NCBI GenBank assembly: GCA_903834675.1
Contig: CAILKC010000452.1
Span: 1-9,202 of the forward strand
DNA from: an uncultured Victivallales bacterium
GTDB lineage: Bacteria; Verrucomicrobiota; Lentisphaeria; Oligosphaerales; JAFGRS01
Reading direction: 5' to 3'
Length of the DNA: 9,202 nt
The position numbers and the translations under genes are program-made. A model generated the notes under the pieces. That model was not told the DNA's origin and made no database searches. It was given only the letters and a program-made list of their open reading frames with translations. Shown in pieces: positions 1-6,292 of the stretch. Every line of letters starts with the position of its first letter. Within the stretch, counting starts at the first letter, position 1.

Positions 1-68
1 GACATACCGTAATGAGACTTGCCAACGCGGTTCCCCTTCCGCTCCGGCCGGGACGCGCCGGATCGCCT

Positions 69-118
69 GGAGGGCGGCCCTGCGTGGCCGCCGCAGCGCC
101 GACGCAGCGGCGCCCTCC
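69..118. repeat. Imperfect hairpin inside element 1
   Basis: GGAGGGCG (69-76) pairs with CGCCCTCC (111-118), CTGCGT (80-85) with ACGCAG (102-107), and GGC (86-88) with GCC (98-100). Small internal bulges separate the helices. The pairing is read directly from the sequence. There is no T-run after it, so it is not a typical intrinsic terminator. Confidence 0.6.
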
Positions 119-120
119 AA

Positions 121-152
121 CGCCCTTCGTCCGCCGCGGCGGACGAGGGGCG
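121..152. repeat. 32-base near-perfect palindrome
   Basis: Bases 121-136 pair with 137-152 at 15 of 16 positions. The exception is T126 opposite G147, which would be a G-U wobble in RNA. The centre is CCGCGG with no spacer, so the DNA form would be a cruciform and the RNA form a very stable hairpin with a minimal loop. No T-tract follows it. Confidence 0.7.
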
Positions 153-197
153 GAATGGGAAGCGCTTTGGGTCATACGAGGTTGCTGCAAGTCTCAT

Positions 198-352
198 ACA
201 AGCAAACCCCTACGGAGCTGACTTGCGCCCTGGAACCGCCCTGGCGCTGGCCCGAACCCGGTCGCGCGTGTATGGTTGTGCAGAATCCTGGCAGACGAGG
301 TTGGATTTGGCGCCCTCGCCCGATCCCGTACTGCCGACAGTGAGTTGAGCGT
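198..352 (+). other. Leader between element 1 and first gene
   Basis: This non-coding stretch separates the repeat element from the glycosylphosphotransferase start. I found no convincing sigma-70 promoter: TATGGT at 271-276 could be a -10 box, but no matching -35 lies 17 bases upstream. A sigma-54-like CTGGCA...TTGG match around 284-300 has the wrong spacing and lacks the -12 GC. No strong Shine-Dalgarno precedes the ATG at 353; only a weak GAG-containing stretch lies upstream. Confidence 0.4.
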
Positions 353-1849
353 ATGACAACAGCTTTGGCGGCATTCGTGGTCGCCTGCGTGGTCGGCGCA
401 CTGGTGACAGCCCTCATGCGCAGCGTGGCGCCGCGGCTCGGCGCGGTCGACCAACCTGACGGCTATCGGAAGATCCACGGCGTGGCGATTCCGCGCCTTG
501 GCGGGGTCGGGGTATTTGCCGGCTTCCTGGTCCCCATCGCACTGCTTCTGATCGTCTTCCCGCAGAATCTGGTCGTGCATCCCATTCTGCAGGATTTTGC
601 CTCTCTGATCGTCATGTTGGCGGGTGCGCTCGTGGCTCTCCTGATGGGCTTTCGCGATGACATTCGCCCGCTGCGCGCCGGGGTGAAACTGCTCCTGCAA
701 ACCGTGGCCGCTGCCATCCCTATGGCGGGCGGTATGGTGATCTGGAACCTGAGTCTACCTCTGGCGGGGGAAGTGCATCTGGGTCTCTGGGGCATCCCCT
801 TGACTCTCTTTTGGTTCCTCGGCTGCATGAACGCTATCAATCTCCTGGACGGCATGGATGGCCTCGCCGGTGGGGTCAGCTTCATCGTTTGCGTCACCAT
901 GATTCTGGTCGGGCACCAGATGGGGAATCCCTCCGGGATGCTCCTGGTGGCCTGCCTCAGTGGCGGCATTTTCGGCTTTCTTGTTTTCAACTTCCATCCC
1001 GCCAGCATCTTCCTCGGCGACTCTGGCAGTAACGTCATCGGCTTTCTGATTGCGGCGCTGGGCATTATGACGAGCCGCAAGAGCGAGACTGCGGTGGCCC
1101 TGCTGGTGCCCATCCTGGCCTTGGGGGTGCCGATCACCGATACGGCCCTGGCCATCGTGCGGCGCTGGAGTCGACACCTGCCCCTGTCGGCGCCCGACCG
1201 GCAGCATATCCACCACCTGCTCTTGTCCCTGGGCCTGAGCCAGCGCCGTGCGGTGCTGCTCATCTATGGTGTCTGCGTGCTGCTGTGCGCCGGGGCCTTG
1301 CTCAGCATCCACGGCGACCGCGAGTTATTCCTGTTTATTGCGGGCGCCATCGGCTTGCTCGTCTTTGTCTGTATTCGCGTGCTCGGCGCCTTCCGTCTGG
1401 CTGACCTCCGCAACCGCTTCTCCCACGATTGGCGCTGCCGTCGCGCCAGCAATGCGGCCCGCATCGAAGTTGAGCGTTGTGCCCATTTCCTGCCCCACGC
1501 CGATACGCTTGAGGCCCTGTGGCAGGGCTGCCATCCCGTGTTGGGGCTGCTCAACGTCGACGAAGCCCGGCTGGTCCTCGATGGCCCGGCTGGCAGCGGT
1601 CCCAGTTTGCTCTGGCGGTCCGCTTCCTGCCCGCCTGACCTGGGCGAGACCGCCGCGTCCTGGCAGGTGCGTCTCTACGTCATGGACGGCGAGCGGCTTC
1701 GCGGTCACCTGATCATCACCGGCGAGGTGGATAGCGCTCGCCTGTTCGTCCCTGAACGCCTTGAGCTGATCTGGCACCTGCGCGACCTCCTTGCCGCGCA
1801 ACTGCCCCGGCTGCTGGAAGCTGGCAAAGGTCTGAGAGCGGAAAGCTGA
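353..1849 (+). CDS. WecA/MraY-family undecaprenyl-phosphate sugar-1-P transferase
   Basis: This 498-residue inner-membrane enzyme should transfer a sugar-1-phosphate (GlcNAc or similar) from a UDP-sugar to undecaprenyl phosphate, the first committed step of lipid-linked glycan assembly. Visible family motifs are DQPDGYRKIHG (33-43) with PRLGG, the Mg-binding GFRDD (99-103), NAINLLDGMDGLAGG (160-174), FNFHPASIFLGDSGS (212-226) and the cytoplasmic PDRQHIHHLLLSLGLS loop (281-296). Hydrophobic helices alternate from residue 1 to about 348. The family is usually about 320-380 residues; here about 140 extra soluble residues follow, with no family I can name securely. They contain short beta-like stretches and an ending (GHLIITGEVD through LRDLLAAQLPRLLE) that faintly recalls a GAF fold. 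The start at 353 puts the first membrane helix right at the N-terminus, as expected. The donor sugar cannot be read from sequence. The last codons overlap a degenerate heptamer repeat. Confidence 0.92.
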   Translation: MTTALAAFVVACVVGALVTALMRSVAPRLGAVDQPDGYRKIHGVAIPRLGGVGVFAGFLVPIALLLIVFPQNLVVHPILQDFASLIVMLAGALVALLMGFRDDIRPLRAGVKLLLQTVAAAIPMAGGMVIWNLSLPLAGEVHLGLWGIPLTLFWFLGCMNAINLLDGMDGLAGGVSFIVCVTMILVGHQMGNPSGMLLVACLSGGIFGFLVFNFHPASIFLGDSGSNVIGFLIAALGIMTSRKSETAVALLVPILALGVPITDTALAIVRRWSRHLPLSAPDRQHIHHLLLSLGLSQRRAVLLIYGVCVLLCAGALLSIHGDRELFLFIAGAIGLLVFVCIRVLGAFRLADLRNRFSHDWRCRRASNAARIEVERCAHFLPHADTLEALWQGCHPVLGLLNVDEARLVLDGPAGSGPSLLWRSASCPPDLGETAASWQVRLYVMDGERLRGHLIITGEVDSARLFVPERLELIWHLRDLLAAQLPRLLEAGKGLRAES

Positions 1850-1850
1850 A
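1829..1850 (+). repeat. Degenerate heptamer repeats at stop codon
   Basis: Three 7-base units, GTCTGAG, AGCGGAA and AGCTGAA (1830-1850), run through the final codons and the TGA stop of the glycosylphosphotransferase. The block 1829-1850 matches 6293-6314, just after the wzm stop, at 19 of 22 bases. Both copies are in the same orientation and the same heptad phase. Confidence 0.5.
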
Positions 1851-1919
1851 CACCGGCATGGGATGGCACGCTTTACGACGCTCGGTCCGGCCTGCGCACT
1901 GGCTTGAACCTCGAACCCT

Positions 1920-1949
1920 TCCGCCATTGGCGGATCCGCCTCTGGCGGA
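1920..1949. repeat. Two tandem 15-base palindromes
   Basis: TCCGCCATTGGCGGA (1920-1934) is followed with no gap by TCCGCCTCTGGCGGA (1935-1949). Each folds on itself (7-base arms around T1927 in the first; TCCGCC/GGCGGA arms around TCT in the second), and the two differ at only two bases. They lie 23 bases before the epimerase ATG. As RNA they would form two adjacent hairpins between two genes of the same orientation. No T-tract follows, so a terminator is unlikely. Possible roles are an mRNA processing or stabilising element, a dimeric operator, or a small repeat family. Confidence 0.6.
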
Positions 1950-1972
1950 GAACCCTGGATTCTGATCATCCT

Positions 1973-2935
1973 ATGACCACTCTGATCACCGGCACCGCAG
2001 GCTTCATCGGCTTCCACCTCGCTCGCGCTCTGCTCGAGGACGGCGAGACGGTCGTCGGCATCGACAACTTCAACGACTACTACGCGGTCAAAATCAAGCG
2101 CGACCGGCATGCCTTGCTGGAAGCGTATCCGCGCTATCGCGGGGTCGAGATGGACCTGTGCGATCTGGCCGCTCTGCGGCAGCTTGTGGCTGAGGTCCGG
2201 CCCGCTGCCGTCTGCAACCTTGCCGCCCAGGCGGGCGTGCGCTACAGCCTGGATCACCCCTTCGTGTACGAGAAGTCCAACCTTGAGGGCTTCCTCAGCA
2301 TTCTTGAAGTCTGTCGGCACGCGACGCCGCAACCGCGCCTGGTGTACGCCTCCAGTTCCAGCGTCTATGGCGGCAACACGAAGTTGCCCTTCAGCGAAGA
2401 CGACCGCGTCGACACGCCCATCAGCCTCTACGCTGCGACCAAGAAGGCCAACGAGTTGATGGCCCATGCCTACAGCCACCTCTATGGCATGCAGACCGTC
2501 GGCCTGCGCTTCTTCACCGTCTACGGCCCCTGGGGTCGGCCGGACATGGCCATGTGGCTGTTCACCAAGTCCATGCTGGCCGGCCAGGCCATCCAGGTCT
2601 TCAACCATGGCGACATGCGCCGTGATTTCACCTATGTCGATGACATTGTGGCGGGGCTGCGCGGGGCGCTGACCGCCCCCGGTCTGGAGTCCTACGAGAT
2701 CTTCAATCTCGGCAATCACCGCAGCGAGAATCTCATGGAGATGATCGGTATCCTCGGGAGCACTCTGGGCATCGAGCCGAAGATGGAGATGCTGCCCATG
2801 CAGGCCGGCGATGTTCCCGCCACCTATGCCGATACCGAGCGGGCCCGCCGCAAACTCGGCTTCGAGCCCACGACTCCGATCAGCGTCGGAATCCCGAAGT
2901 TCGTCCAGTGGTACCGTGAATATCACGGGGTGTGA
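1973..2935 (+). CDS. NAD-dependent epimerase, probably UDP-glucuronate 4-epimerase
   Basis: This 320-residue extended-SDR enzyme probably interconverts UDP-glucuronate and UDP-galacturonate in the cytoplasm, supplying a uronic acid donor for the glycan. The Rossmann NAD motif GTAGFIG is at 7-13, with acidic D31 at the end of strand 2 for the NAD ribose. SSSSVYG (127-133) supplies the active-site Ser, and Tyr153/Lys157 in SLYAATKKAN form the YxxxK pair. Stretches such as LAAQAGVRYS (83-92), LRFFTVYGPWGRPDMA (178-193) and MRRDFTYVDDI (215-225) are the usual signature of the UDP-glucuronate 4-epimerase group. The frame stays open upstream to a TTG at 1904. ATG 1973 is preferred because it gives the normal family length with the GxxGxxG at the N-terminus, and the upstream part would run through the tandem palindromes. 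No Shine-Dalgarno is evident. A UDP-glucose or other 4-epimerase activity is possible but less likely. Confidence 0.9.
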   Translation: MTTLITGTAGFIGFHLARALLEDGETVVGIDNFNDYYAVKIKRDRHALLEAYPRYRGVEMDLCDLAALRQLVAEVRPAAVCNLAAQAGVRYSLDHPFVYEKSNLEGFLSILEVCRHATPQPRLVYASSSSVYGGNTKLPFSEDDRVDTPISLYAATKKANELMAHAYSHLYGMQTVGLRFFTVYGPWGRPDMAMWLFTKSMLAGQAIQVFNHGDMRRDFTYVDDIVAGLRGALTAPGLESYEIFNLGNHRSENLMEMIGILGSTLGIEPKMEMLPMQAGDVPATYADTERARRKLGFEPTTPISVGIPKFVQWYREYHGV

Positions 2936-2959
2936 GGGCGGCGGCACGGGAGCCTGTGG

Positions 2960-3057
2960 GAAGGTGTGAGAAAATGCCCGCTGCGCTCTTTGTGGGCCGC
3001 GACCGCGGGTGAGGCCAGGCACGATACCGACCCCGCCCCCGATTTCTTCACACCTTC
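2960..3057. repeat. MITE-like inverted-repeat element 2
   Basis: GAAGGTGTGA (2960-2969) is the exact reverse complement of TCACACCTTC (3048-3057). Extended inward to 17 bases (2960-2976 against 3041-3057), 14 positions still match. The 98-base unit fills most of the gap between epimerase and exosortase and has no coding potential. A clear target duplication is not visible. If transcribed, the arms would form a long stem closing about 27 bases before the exosortase ATG, so a regulatory leader hairpin is an alternative to a small transposable element. Confidence 0.5.
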
Positions 3058-3084
3058 TGAGTGGGGGGGAGCCCAGCAGAGTCC

Positions 3085-4833
3085 ATGGTGATGACCACTC
3101 AAAGCCCCGTCCTTCGTCCGTCCGGAACTGCTGACGTGCCCCCGGTCGCCTTCCTGCTGCCGTTGGGGGTCGGGCTGTTGCTCTTTGCCTGGCCGACCCT
3201 GACCGGACTGGCCGGCATCTATCGCACCGACGACAACTTCTCCCACGGTTTCCTGGTTCCCCTCATTGCCGTCTATGCGGCCTGGCGTCAGCGCCACGAG
3301 CTGATCCCAGCCCTTGGGGCGGGTCGGCTGCTCGGAGCCATGCCTCTGGTCGCGGGTCTTGCTATCGTCCTGTTCTCCCGTTGGTATGAGTTGGCCCTGC
3401 TGCCACGGGGGGTCATTGCCATGTTCATGGCGGGTTTCGGCCTGGTGTTGACCCTGGTCGGGTTGGCCTGGATCGCCATCGGCTGGCAAGGGGTCAGGCG
3501 CCTCACCTTCCCGCTCGGATTCCTGCTTCTAGGCCTGCCCATTCCCTCATTCCTGCTGCACCGTGTCACCCTTCCTCTGCAACAGGTCGCCGCGGCCATC
3601 AGCACCGCGGCGTTACATCTGATAGGCGTCACCGTGCAGCGCCAGGGCAGTGTCCTGCGCCTCCCCGTCGGTGACCTCGGAGTCGACGAAGCCTGCAGCG
3701 GCATCCGTTCCCTGGCGGTGCTGACCGCGGTTGGCCTGGCCATGATCCACTTCAACCGGCCCTCGCGCCGTGGTGCCATCCTGCTGCTGCTGGCGCTCGT
3801 ACCGTTGGCCGTGCTGACCAACGCCGTGCGCGTCTTTCTCAGCGGCATCTTCATGGTGCTGGGCTGGAAGCAACTCACTCAGGGCGGGCCCCACGAGCTG
3901 CTTGGGCTGTTCACCTTCGCTCTCGCCATCGGCGGGTTAGCCGCACTCAGCAGCCTGCTGTCAGGGCCGGGCGAGGCTTCTTCCCGCCCGCGGAGCACAG
4001 CCTCCCCGAAGCCGAGCAGCGGGCTCCCGTGCGGCGCCGGGGAAGCACAGAGTTCCGAGGTGGTTTCCGGAGACCGGAGCGCCTCATTCCCGGTGCCGGT
4101 TCTGCCGCCGCGTTCAACCCTATCCTGCCTCGCCAACCCGGCCTTTGCCGCCGCCTTTCTCTTCTTTTGTGCGGCGTTGGTCAGCTTTGCTCTGAACACC
4201 CACTACGACCGGCTGTATGCCCGCGACCTCGCCCGACTGGCGGAGCGTCGGCCGCTCACCGAGTTCCCCTCCCGCATCGGCCCCTACGTCAGAATCAGGA
4301 GCGAAGAGCTCTCCGCGGGAGAGTTCAGCATGCTTGATCCCAGCGAACTGAACATCGGGACCTACCTGGGGCCCGACGGTCGGCAGTTCAGCGTCACTAT
4401 CCTCTACTGGAATCCGCCCGAGGGGCGTCCCAGCCGTCGGCCCGATCTGCTCAAGCGGCCCCATTCCCCCGACTGGTGCTTCCCCGCCGCCGGCTGGAAC
4501 CGTCTAAGCCGCTGGGATGGCACCTGTTCGCCCGCTGTCTTTCCCGGTGAGCAGGGCCGGGTGCGCGTCTTCGAGCGTGACCAGCAGACGATGGTGGTGC
4601 TGTTCTGGACCGGCGTTACGGCCGCCCGCACCGACGCGCCCGACCAGATATTCCAGCGCCTTTCCGACATGGCGCATTCCTGGTCCAACCCGCCGCTGGC
4701 CAATCTGCACACGGTTACCATCGGCACTCTGGCCGACGCGCGTGATCCGAGTGCTGCCCGCGAAGCGGCTCTGGCCATGGCCCGCGAACTGGCCAAGATC
4801 CTGCCCGACTACGGCGTCGGCCTGCGGCGCTGA
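3085..4833 (+). CDS. Exosortase fused to EpsI domain
   Basis: This is a polytopic inner-membrane transpeptidase-like enzyme of the exosortase/archaeosortase family, which cleaves C-terminal sorting signals of PEP-CTERM-type proteins. Numbering is from ATG 3085 (582 residues). Residues 20-292 form the membrane exosortase domain, with FSHGFLVPL near 52-60. The catalytic triad is visible as Cys204 (EACSGIRSL), Arg249 (NAVRVFLSG) and His270 (GGPHELLGLF). A Ser/Pro/Gly-rich linker spans about 294-344. After it, one membrane helix (about 353-370) anchors a periplasmic EpsI domain, recognised by LYWNPPEGRPSRRP and HSPDWCFPAAGW. The fused arrangement is known in several exosortase subfamilies (XrtA and XrtD types); I cannot assign the subtype. 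The start is uncertain: GTG 3061, ATG 3085 and ATG 3091 are all in frame. GTG 3061 lies immediately after the inverted-repeat element. No PEP-CTERM protein is encoded in this window. Confidence 0.9.
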   Translation: MVMTTQSPVLRPSGTADVPPVAFLLPLGVGLLLFAWPTLTGLAGIYRTDDNFSHGFLVPLIAVYAAWRQRHELIPALGAGRLLGAMPLVAGLAIVLFSRWYELALLPRGVIAMFMAGFGLVLTLVGLAWIAIGWQGVRRLTFPLGFLLLGLPIPSFLLHRVTLPLQQVAAAISTAALHLIGVTVQRQGSVLRLPVGDLGVDEACSGIRSLAVLTAVGLAMIHFNRPSRRGAILLLLALVPLAVLTNAVRVFLSGIFMVLGWKQLTQGGPHELLGLFTFALAIGGLAALSSLLSGPGEASSRPRSTASPKPSSGLPCGAGEAQSSEVVSGDRSASFPVPVLPPRSTLSCLANPAFAAAFLFFCAALVSFALNTHYDRLYARDLARLAERRPLTEFPSRIGPYVRIRSEELSAGEFSMLDPSELNIGTYLGPDGRQFSVTILYWNPPEGRPSRRPDLLKRPHSPDWCFPAAGWNRLSRWDGTCSPAVFPGEQGRVRVFERDQQTMVVLFWTGVTAARTDAPDQIFQRLSDMAHSWSNPPLANLHTVTIGTLADARDPSAAREAALAMARELAKILPDYGVGLRR

Positions 4834-5104
4834 ACGCGGCGAGAGAAGGCCCCCGAAATGCACCCGGCGGTTCGCCTCGCTTACGGCTTACCATGCTTGA
4901 CGCTGGCGCCACTGTACGCTATGGTCCAAGTGGTCTTTGGTGGTTCCCTGGGGTGGATGGCAGGCCTGGCGTTTCCTGGCCACGTGTGGCGCGCATAATC
5001 CACCCTGCGGAGCCTGCTCGGAAATGGCGGGAAAGGCTGCTGTCGTCTGTCCGCTCCGAGCGGCACCGTGCGCTGGCTGATGGTCTGCGCGCGGAGCTTC
5101 TCAG
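4834..5104 (+). other. Non-coding gap downstream of exosortase gene
   Basis: This is the first part of a 481-base gap between the exosortase gene and wzm. It holds one promoter candidate (4897-4925) but no convincing gene. A + strand frame from ATG 4893 stays open to 5318, but its product resembles no family I know, runs straight through the inverted-repeat element and past the wzm start, and lacks a ribosome site. A short GGCG-GTT-CGCC hairpin near 4868 is too weak for a terminator and has no T-run. Confidence 0.45.
4897..4925 (+). promoter_or_regulatory. Candidate sigma-70 promoter for wzm/wzt unit
   Basis: TTGACG (4897-4902, 5 of 6 to the -35 consensus) and TATGGT (4920-4925, 4 of 6 to the -10) are separated by exactly 17 bases. 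Transcription would begin near 4932 and give a leader of about 380 bases containing the inverted-repeat element before the wzm ATG. It is the best promoter-like match I found in the non-coding parts of the window. It is still only a pattern match in a GC-rich region. Confidence 0.4.
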
Positions 5105-5285
5105 CCTTCAGAGGCTCTTGCAGAACCCTCGGATCACCAGCCTCTCGCCTGGAGCCGGCGGTCCGCACCGGCACTGCCGGGGCTTCCGCAGTACCGTACA
5201 AGGGGATACCGCGAACCCGCCCGGAACGGGCGATGGCATCGCGGGCTCCAGGGCCAGATGCGGGGTTCTGCAAGAGCCCCTTCAG
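5105..5285. mobile_element. MITE-like element 3 with flanking direct repeats
   Basis: GGCTCTTGCAGAACCC (5113-5128) and GGGTTCTGCAAGAGCC (5263-5278) are a perfect 16-base inverted repeat. CCTTCAG lies directly outside both ends (5105-5111 and 5279-5285), with a single extra A at 5112 on the left. This is what a target-site duplication would look like. The interior carries nested inverted repeats: CCTGGAGCC (5148-5156) with GGCTCCAGG (5244-5252), a CGCCCG-GAA-CGGGCG hairpin (5218-5232) and GCGATG-G-CATCGC (5230-5242). No transposase is encoded in the roughly 167 bases. The whole fits a non-autonomous insertion, 30 bases upstream of the wzm start. I cannot name the parental insertion sequence. 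Confidence 0.7.
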
Positions 5286-5314
5286 TCTTGCGTTTGCCGG
5301 GCTCTGCCCTTCCC

Positions 5315-6292
5315 ATGAGTGACCCACAAGTTCCAACCCTGGTTCCTGCCGCTACCCGCGAACCTGCCTCTGGCGGGCCGACCGCGGCTCTGGCGACGTC
5401 GACCGCGCCGAGTTGCGACCTCGGGTCCGCAGCCTCGGTGCCGGCTCCCGAGGTCTGGGACCTCGTCATCGAGCCGCGCGAGGGCTGGTTTAACCTGCAC
5501 CTGGACGATCTCTGGCGTTACCGGGACCTGGTCACGCTGTTTGTGCGGCGCGACTTCGTGGCGCAGTTCAAGCAGACCATCCTGGGGCCGGCGTGGTTTG
5601 TGCTGCAGCCTTTGCTGACCACCATCATGTTCACCGTCGTCTTCGGCAACATTGCCAAGCTCGACACCGACGGCCTGCCCAAGATTCTCTTCTACATGTC
5701 GGGGAACATCCTCTGGTTGTACTTCTCCACCTGCCTAACCTCCACCTCGAACACTTTTGCCGGCAACGCGCATCTTTTCGGCAAGGTCTATTTTCCGCGC
5801 CTGGCGGTGCCGGTGGCGGTGGTCATCTCGCAGATTCTGCGGTTGGCGCTGCAGTTTGTCTTCTTCCTGGGTTTTTGGGTCGTCTATGCTCTGTTCACGG
5901 ATGCCGATATTCACTTCACCCCGCACGCGCTGCTATTGCCTTTACTGGTGGTTATCATGGCAGCATTGGGGCTGGGCTGCGGCATTCTCATTTCGGCGGT
6001 GACCACCAAGTACCGCGACCTGCAGTACCTGGTGCAATTCGGGGTGCAGCTGGCCATGTACACCACCACCACCATCTTCCCCCTGTCTGCCATCAAGGGT
6101 GGCAATGCCCGCTACTTCATCCTGGCCAATCCCATGACCCCGATCATCGAGACCTTCCGCTACGGCTTCCTGGGTAGCGGCGTTTTCGACTGGGGGCACC
6201 TGGTCTACAGCATGGTCTGCGCCGTGGTCCTGCTCGCGGCCGGCGTCGTCATCTTCAACCATGTCGAGCGGACGTTCATGGACACGGTGTGA
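5315..6292 (+). CDS. wzm: ABC-2 type polysaccharide export permease Wzm
   Basis: This 325-residue membrane subunit of an ABC exporter would move lipid-linked glycan (O-antigen, capsule or EPS type) across the inner membrane. Residues 1-47 are a Pro/Ala/Ser/Thr-rich, probably disordered tail. The conserved part begins at VWDLVIEPREGW and continues through LWRYRDLVTLFVRRDF (66-81) and the amphipathic FKQTILGPAWF (85-95). About six membrane segments follow (near 92-112, 123-140, 163-190, 206-228, 237-256 and 297-315). TKYRDLQYLVQFGVQ (231-245) is typical of this permease family. The ATP-binding partner follows after 76 bases. The frame is open back to 5258, but ATG 5315 is preferred because the earlier part lies within the inverted-repeat element. 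No Shine-Dalgarno is visible. The stop runs directly into heptamer repeats. Confidence 0.93.
   Translation: MSDPQVPTLVPAATREPASGGPTAALATSTAPSCDLGSAASVPAPEVWDLVIEPREGWFNLHLDDLWRYRDLVTLFVRRDFVAQFKQTILGPAWFVLQPLLTTIMFTVVFGNIAKLDTDGLPKILFYMSGNILWLYFSTCLTSTSNTFAGNAHLFGKVYFPRLAVPVAVVISQILRLALQFVFFLGFWVVYALFTDADIHFTPHALLLPLLVVIMAALGLGCGILISAVTTKYRDLQYLVQFGVQLAMYTTTTIFPLSAIKGGNARYFILANPMTPIIETFRYGFLGSGVFDWGHLVYSMVCAVVLLAAGVVIFNHVERTFMDTV

Larger units (their letters stand above)
12..197. repeat. MITE-like inverted-repeat element 1
   Basis: ATGAGACTTGC at 12-22 is the exact reverse complement of GCAAGTCTCAT at 187-197. Allowing a two-base gap, the match continues for a few more bases inward (CAAC). 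The interior is almost all secondary structure: an imperfect long hairpin at 69-118 and a near-perfect 32-base palindrome at 121-152. No open frame inside resembles a protein. Size (about 186 bp), terminal inverted repeats and lack of coding potential fit a non-autonomous miniature transposable element. I cannot find a clear target-site duplication: the left flank is only 11 bases long, and TA occurs near both ends but not symmetrically. It lies 155 bases upstream of the glycosylphosphotransferase gene. It could instead be a large structured intergenic repeat of the BIME type. Confidence 0.6.

Noticed and set aside
194..700. 168-codon minus-strand frame over the first gene start
   Set aside because: Its product is rich in Arg, His, Gln and Asp with no motif, which is typical of the antisense of membrane-protein coding sequence.
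1864..1878. Sigma-54 promoter candidate before the epimerase gene
   Set aside because: TGGCACG is a perfect -24 box, but the -12 position reads ACGA instead of TTGC, lacking the essential GC.
1325..3022. 565-codon open frame on the minus strand
   Set aside because: It is antisense to the glycosylphosphotransferase and to the clearly recognisable epimerase. Long antisense frames are expected in GC-rich genes, and its product has no family features.
3017..3031. Sigma-54 promoter candidate before the exosortase gene
   Set aside because: AGGCACG resembles the -24 box, but CGAC stands where TTGC is needed.
4834..4890. Intrinsic terminator after the exosortase gene
   Set aside because: Only a 4-base stem (GGCG/CGCC) is present and no T-run follows. 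I found no convincing rho-independent terminator anywhere in the window.
4893..5318. Possible 141-residue + strand gene in the gap before wzm
   Set aside because: Its product matches no family I know. It crosses the whole inverted-repeat element and runs past the wzm start codon, and it has no ribosome site.
758..5376. Decamer CCTCTGGCGG at 758-767, 1939-1948 and 5367-5376
   Set aside because: Two copies are in coding sequence in different contexts with no extended similarity. Chance in GC-rich DNA is a sufficient explanation.
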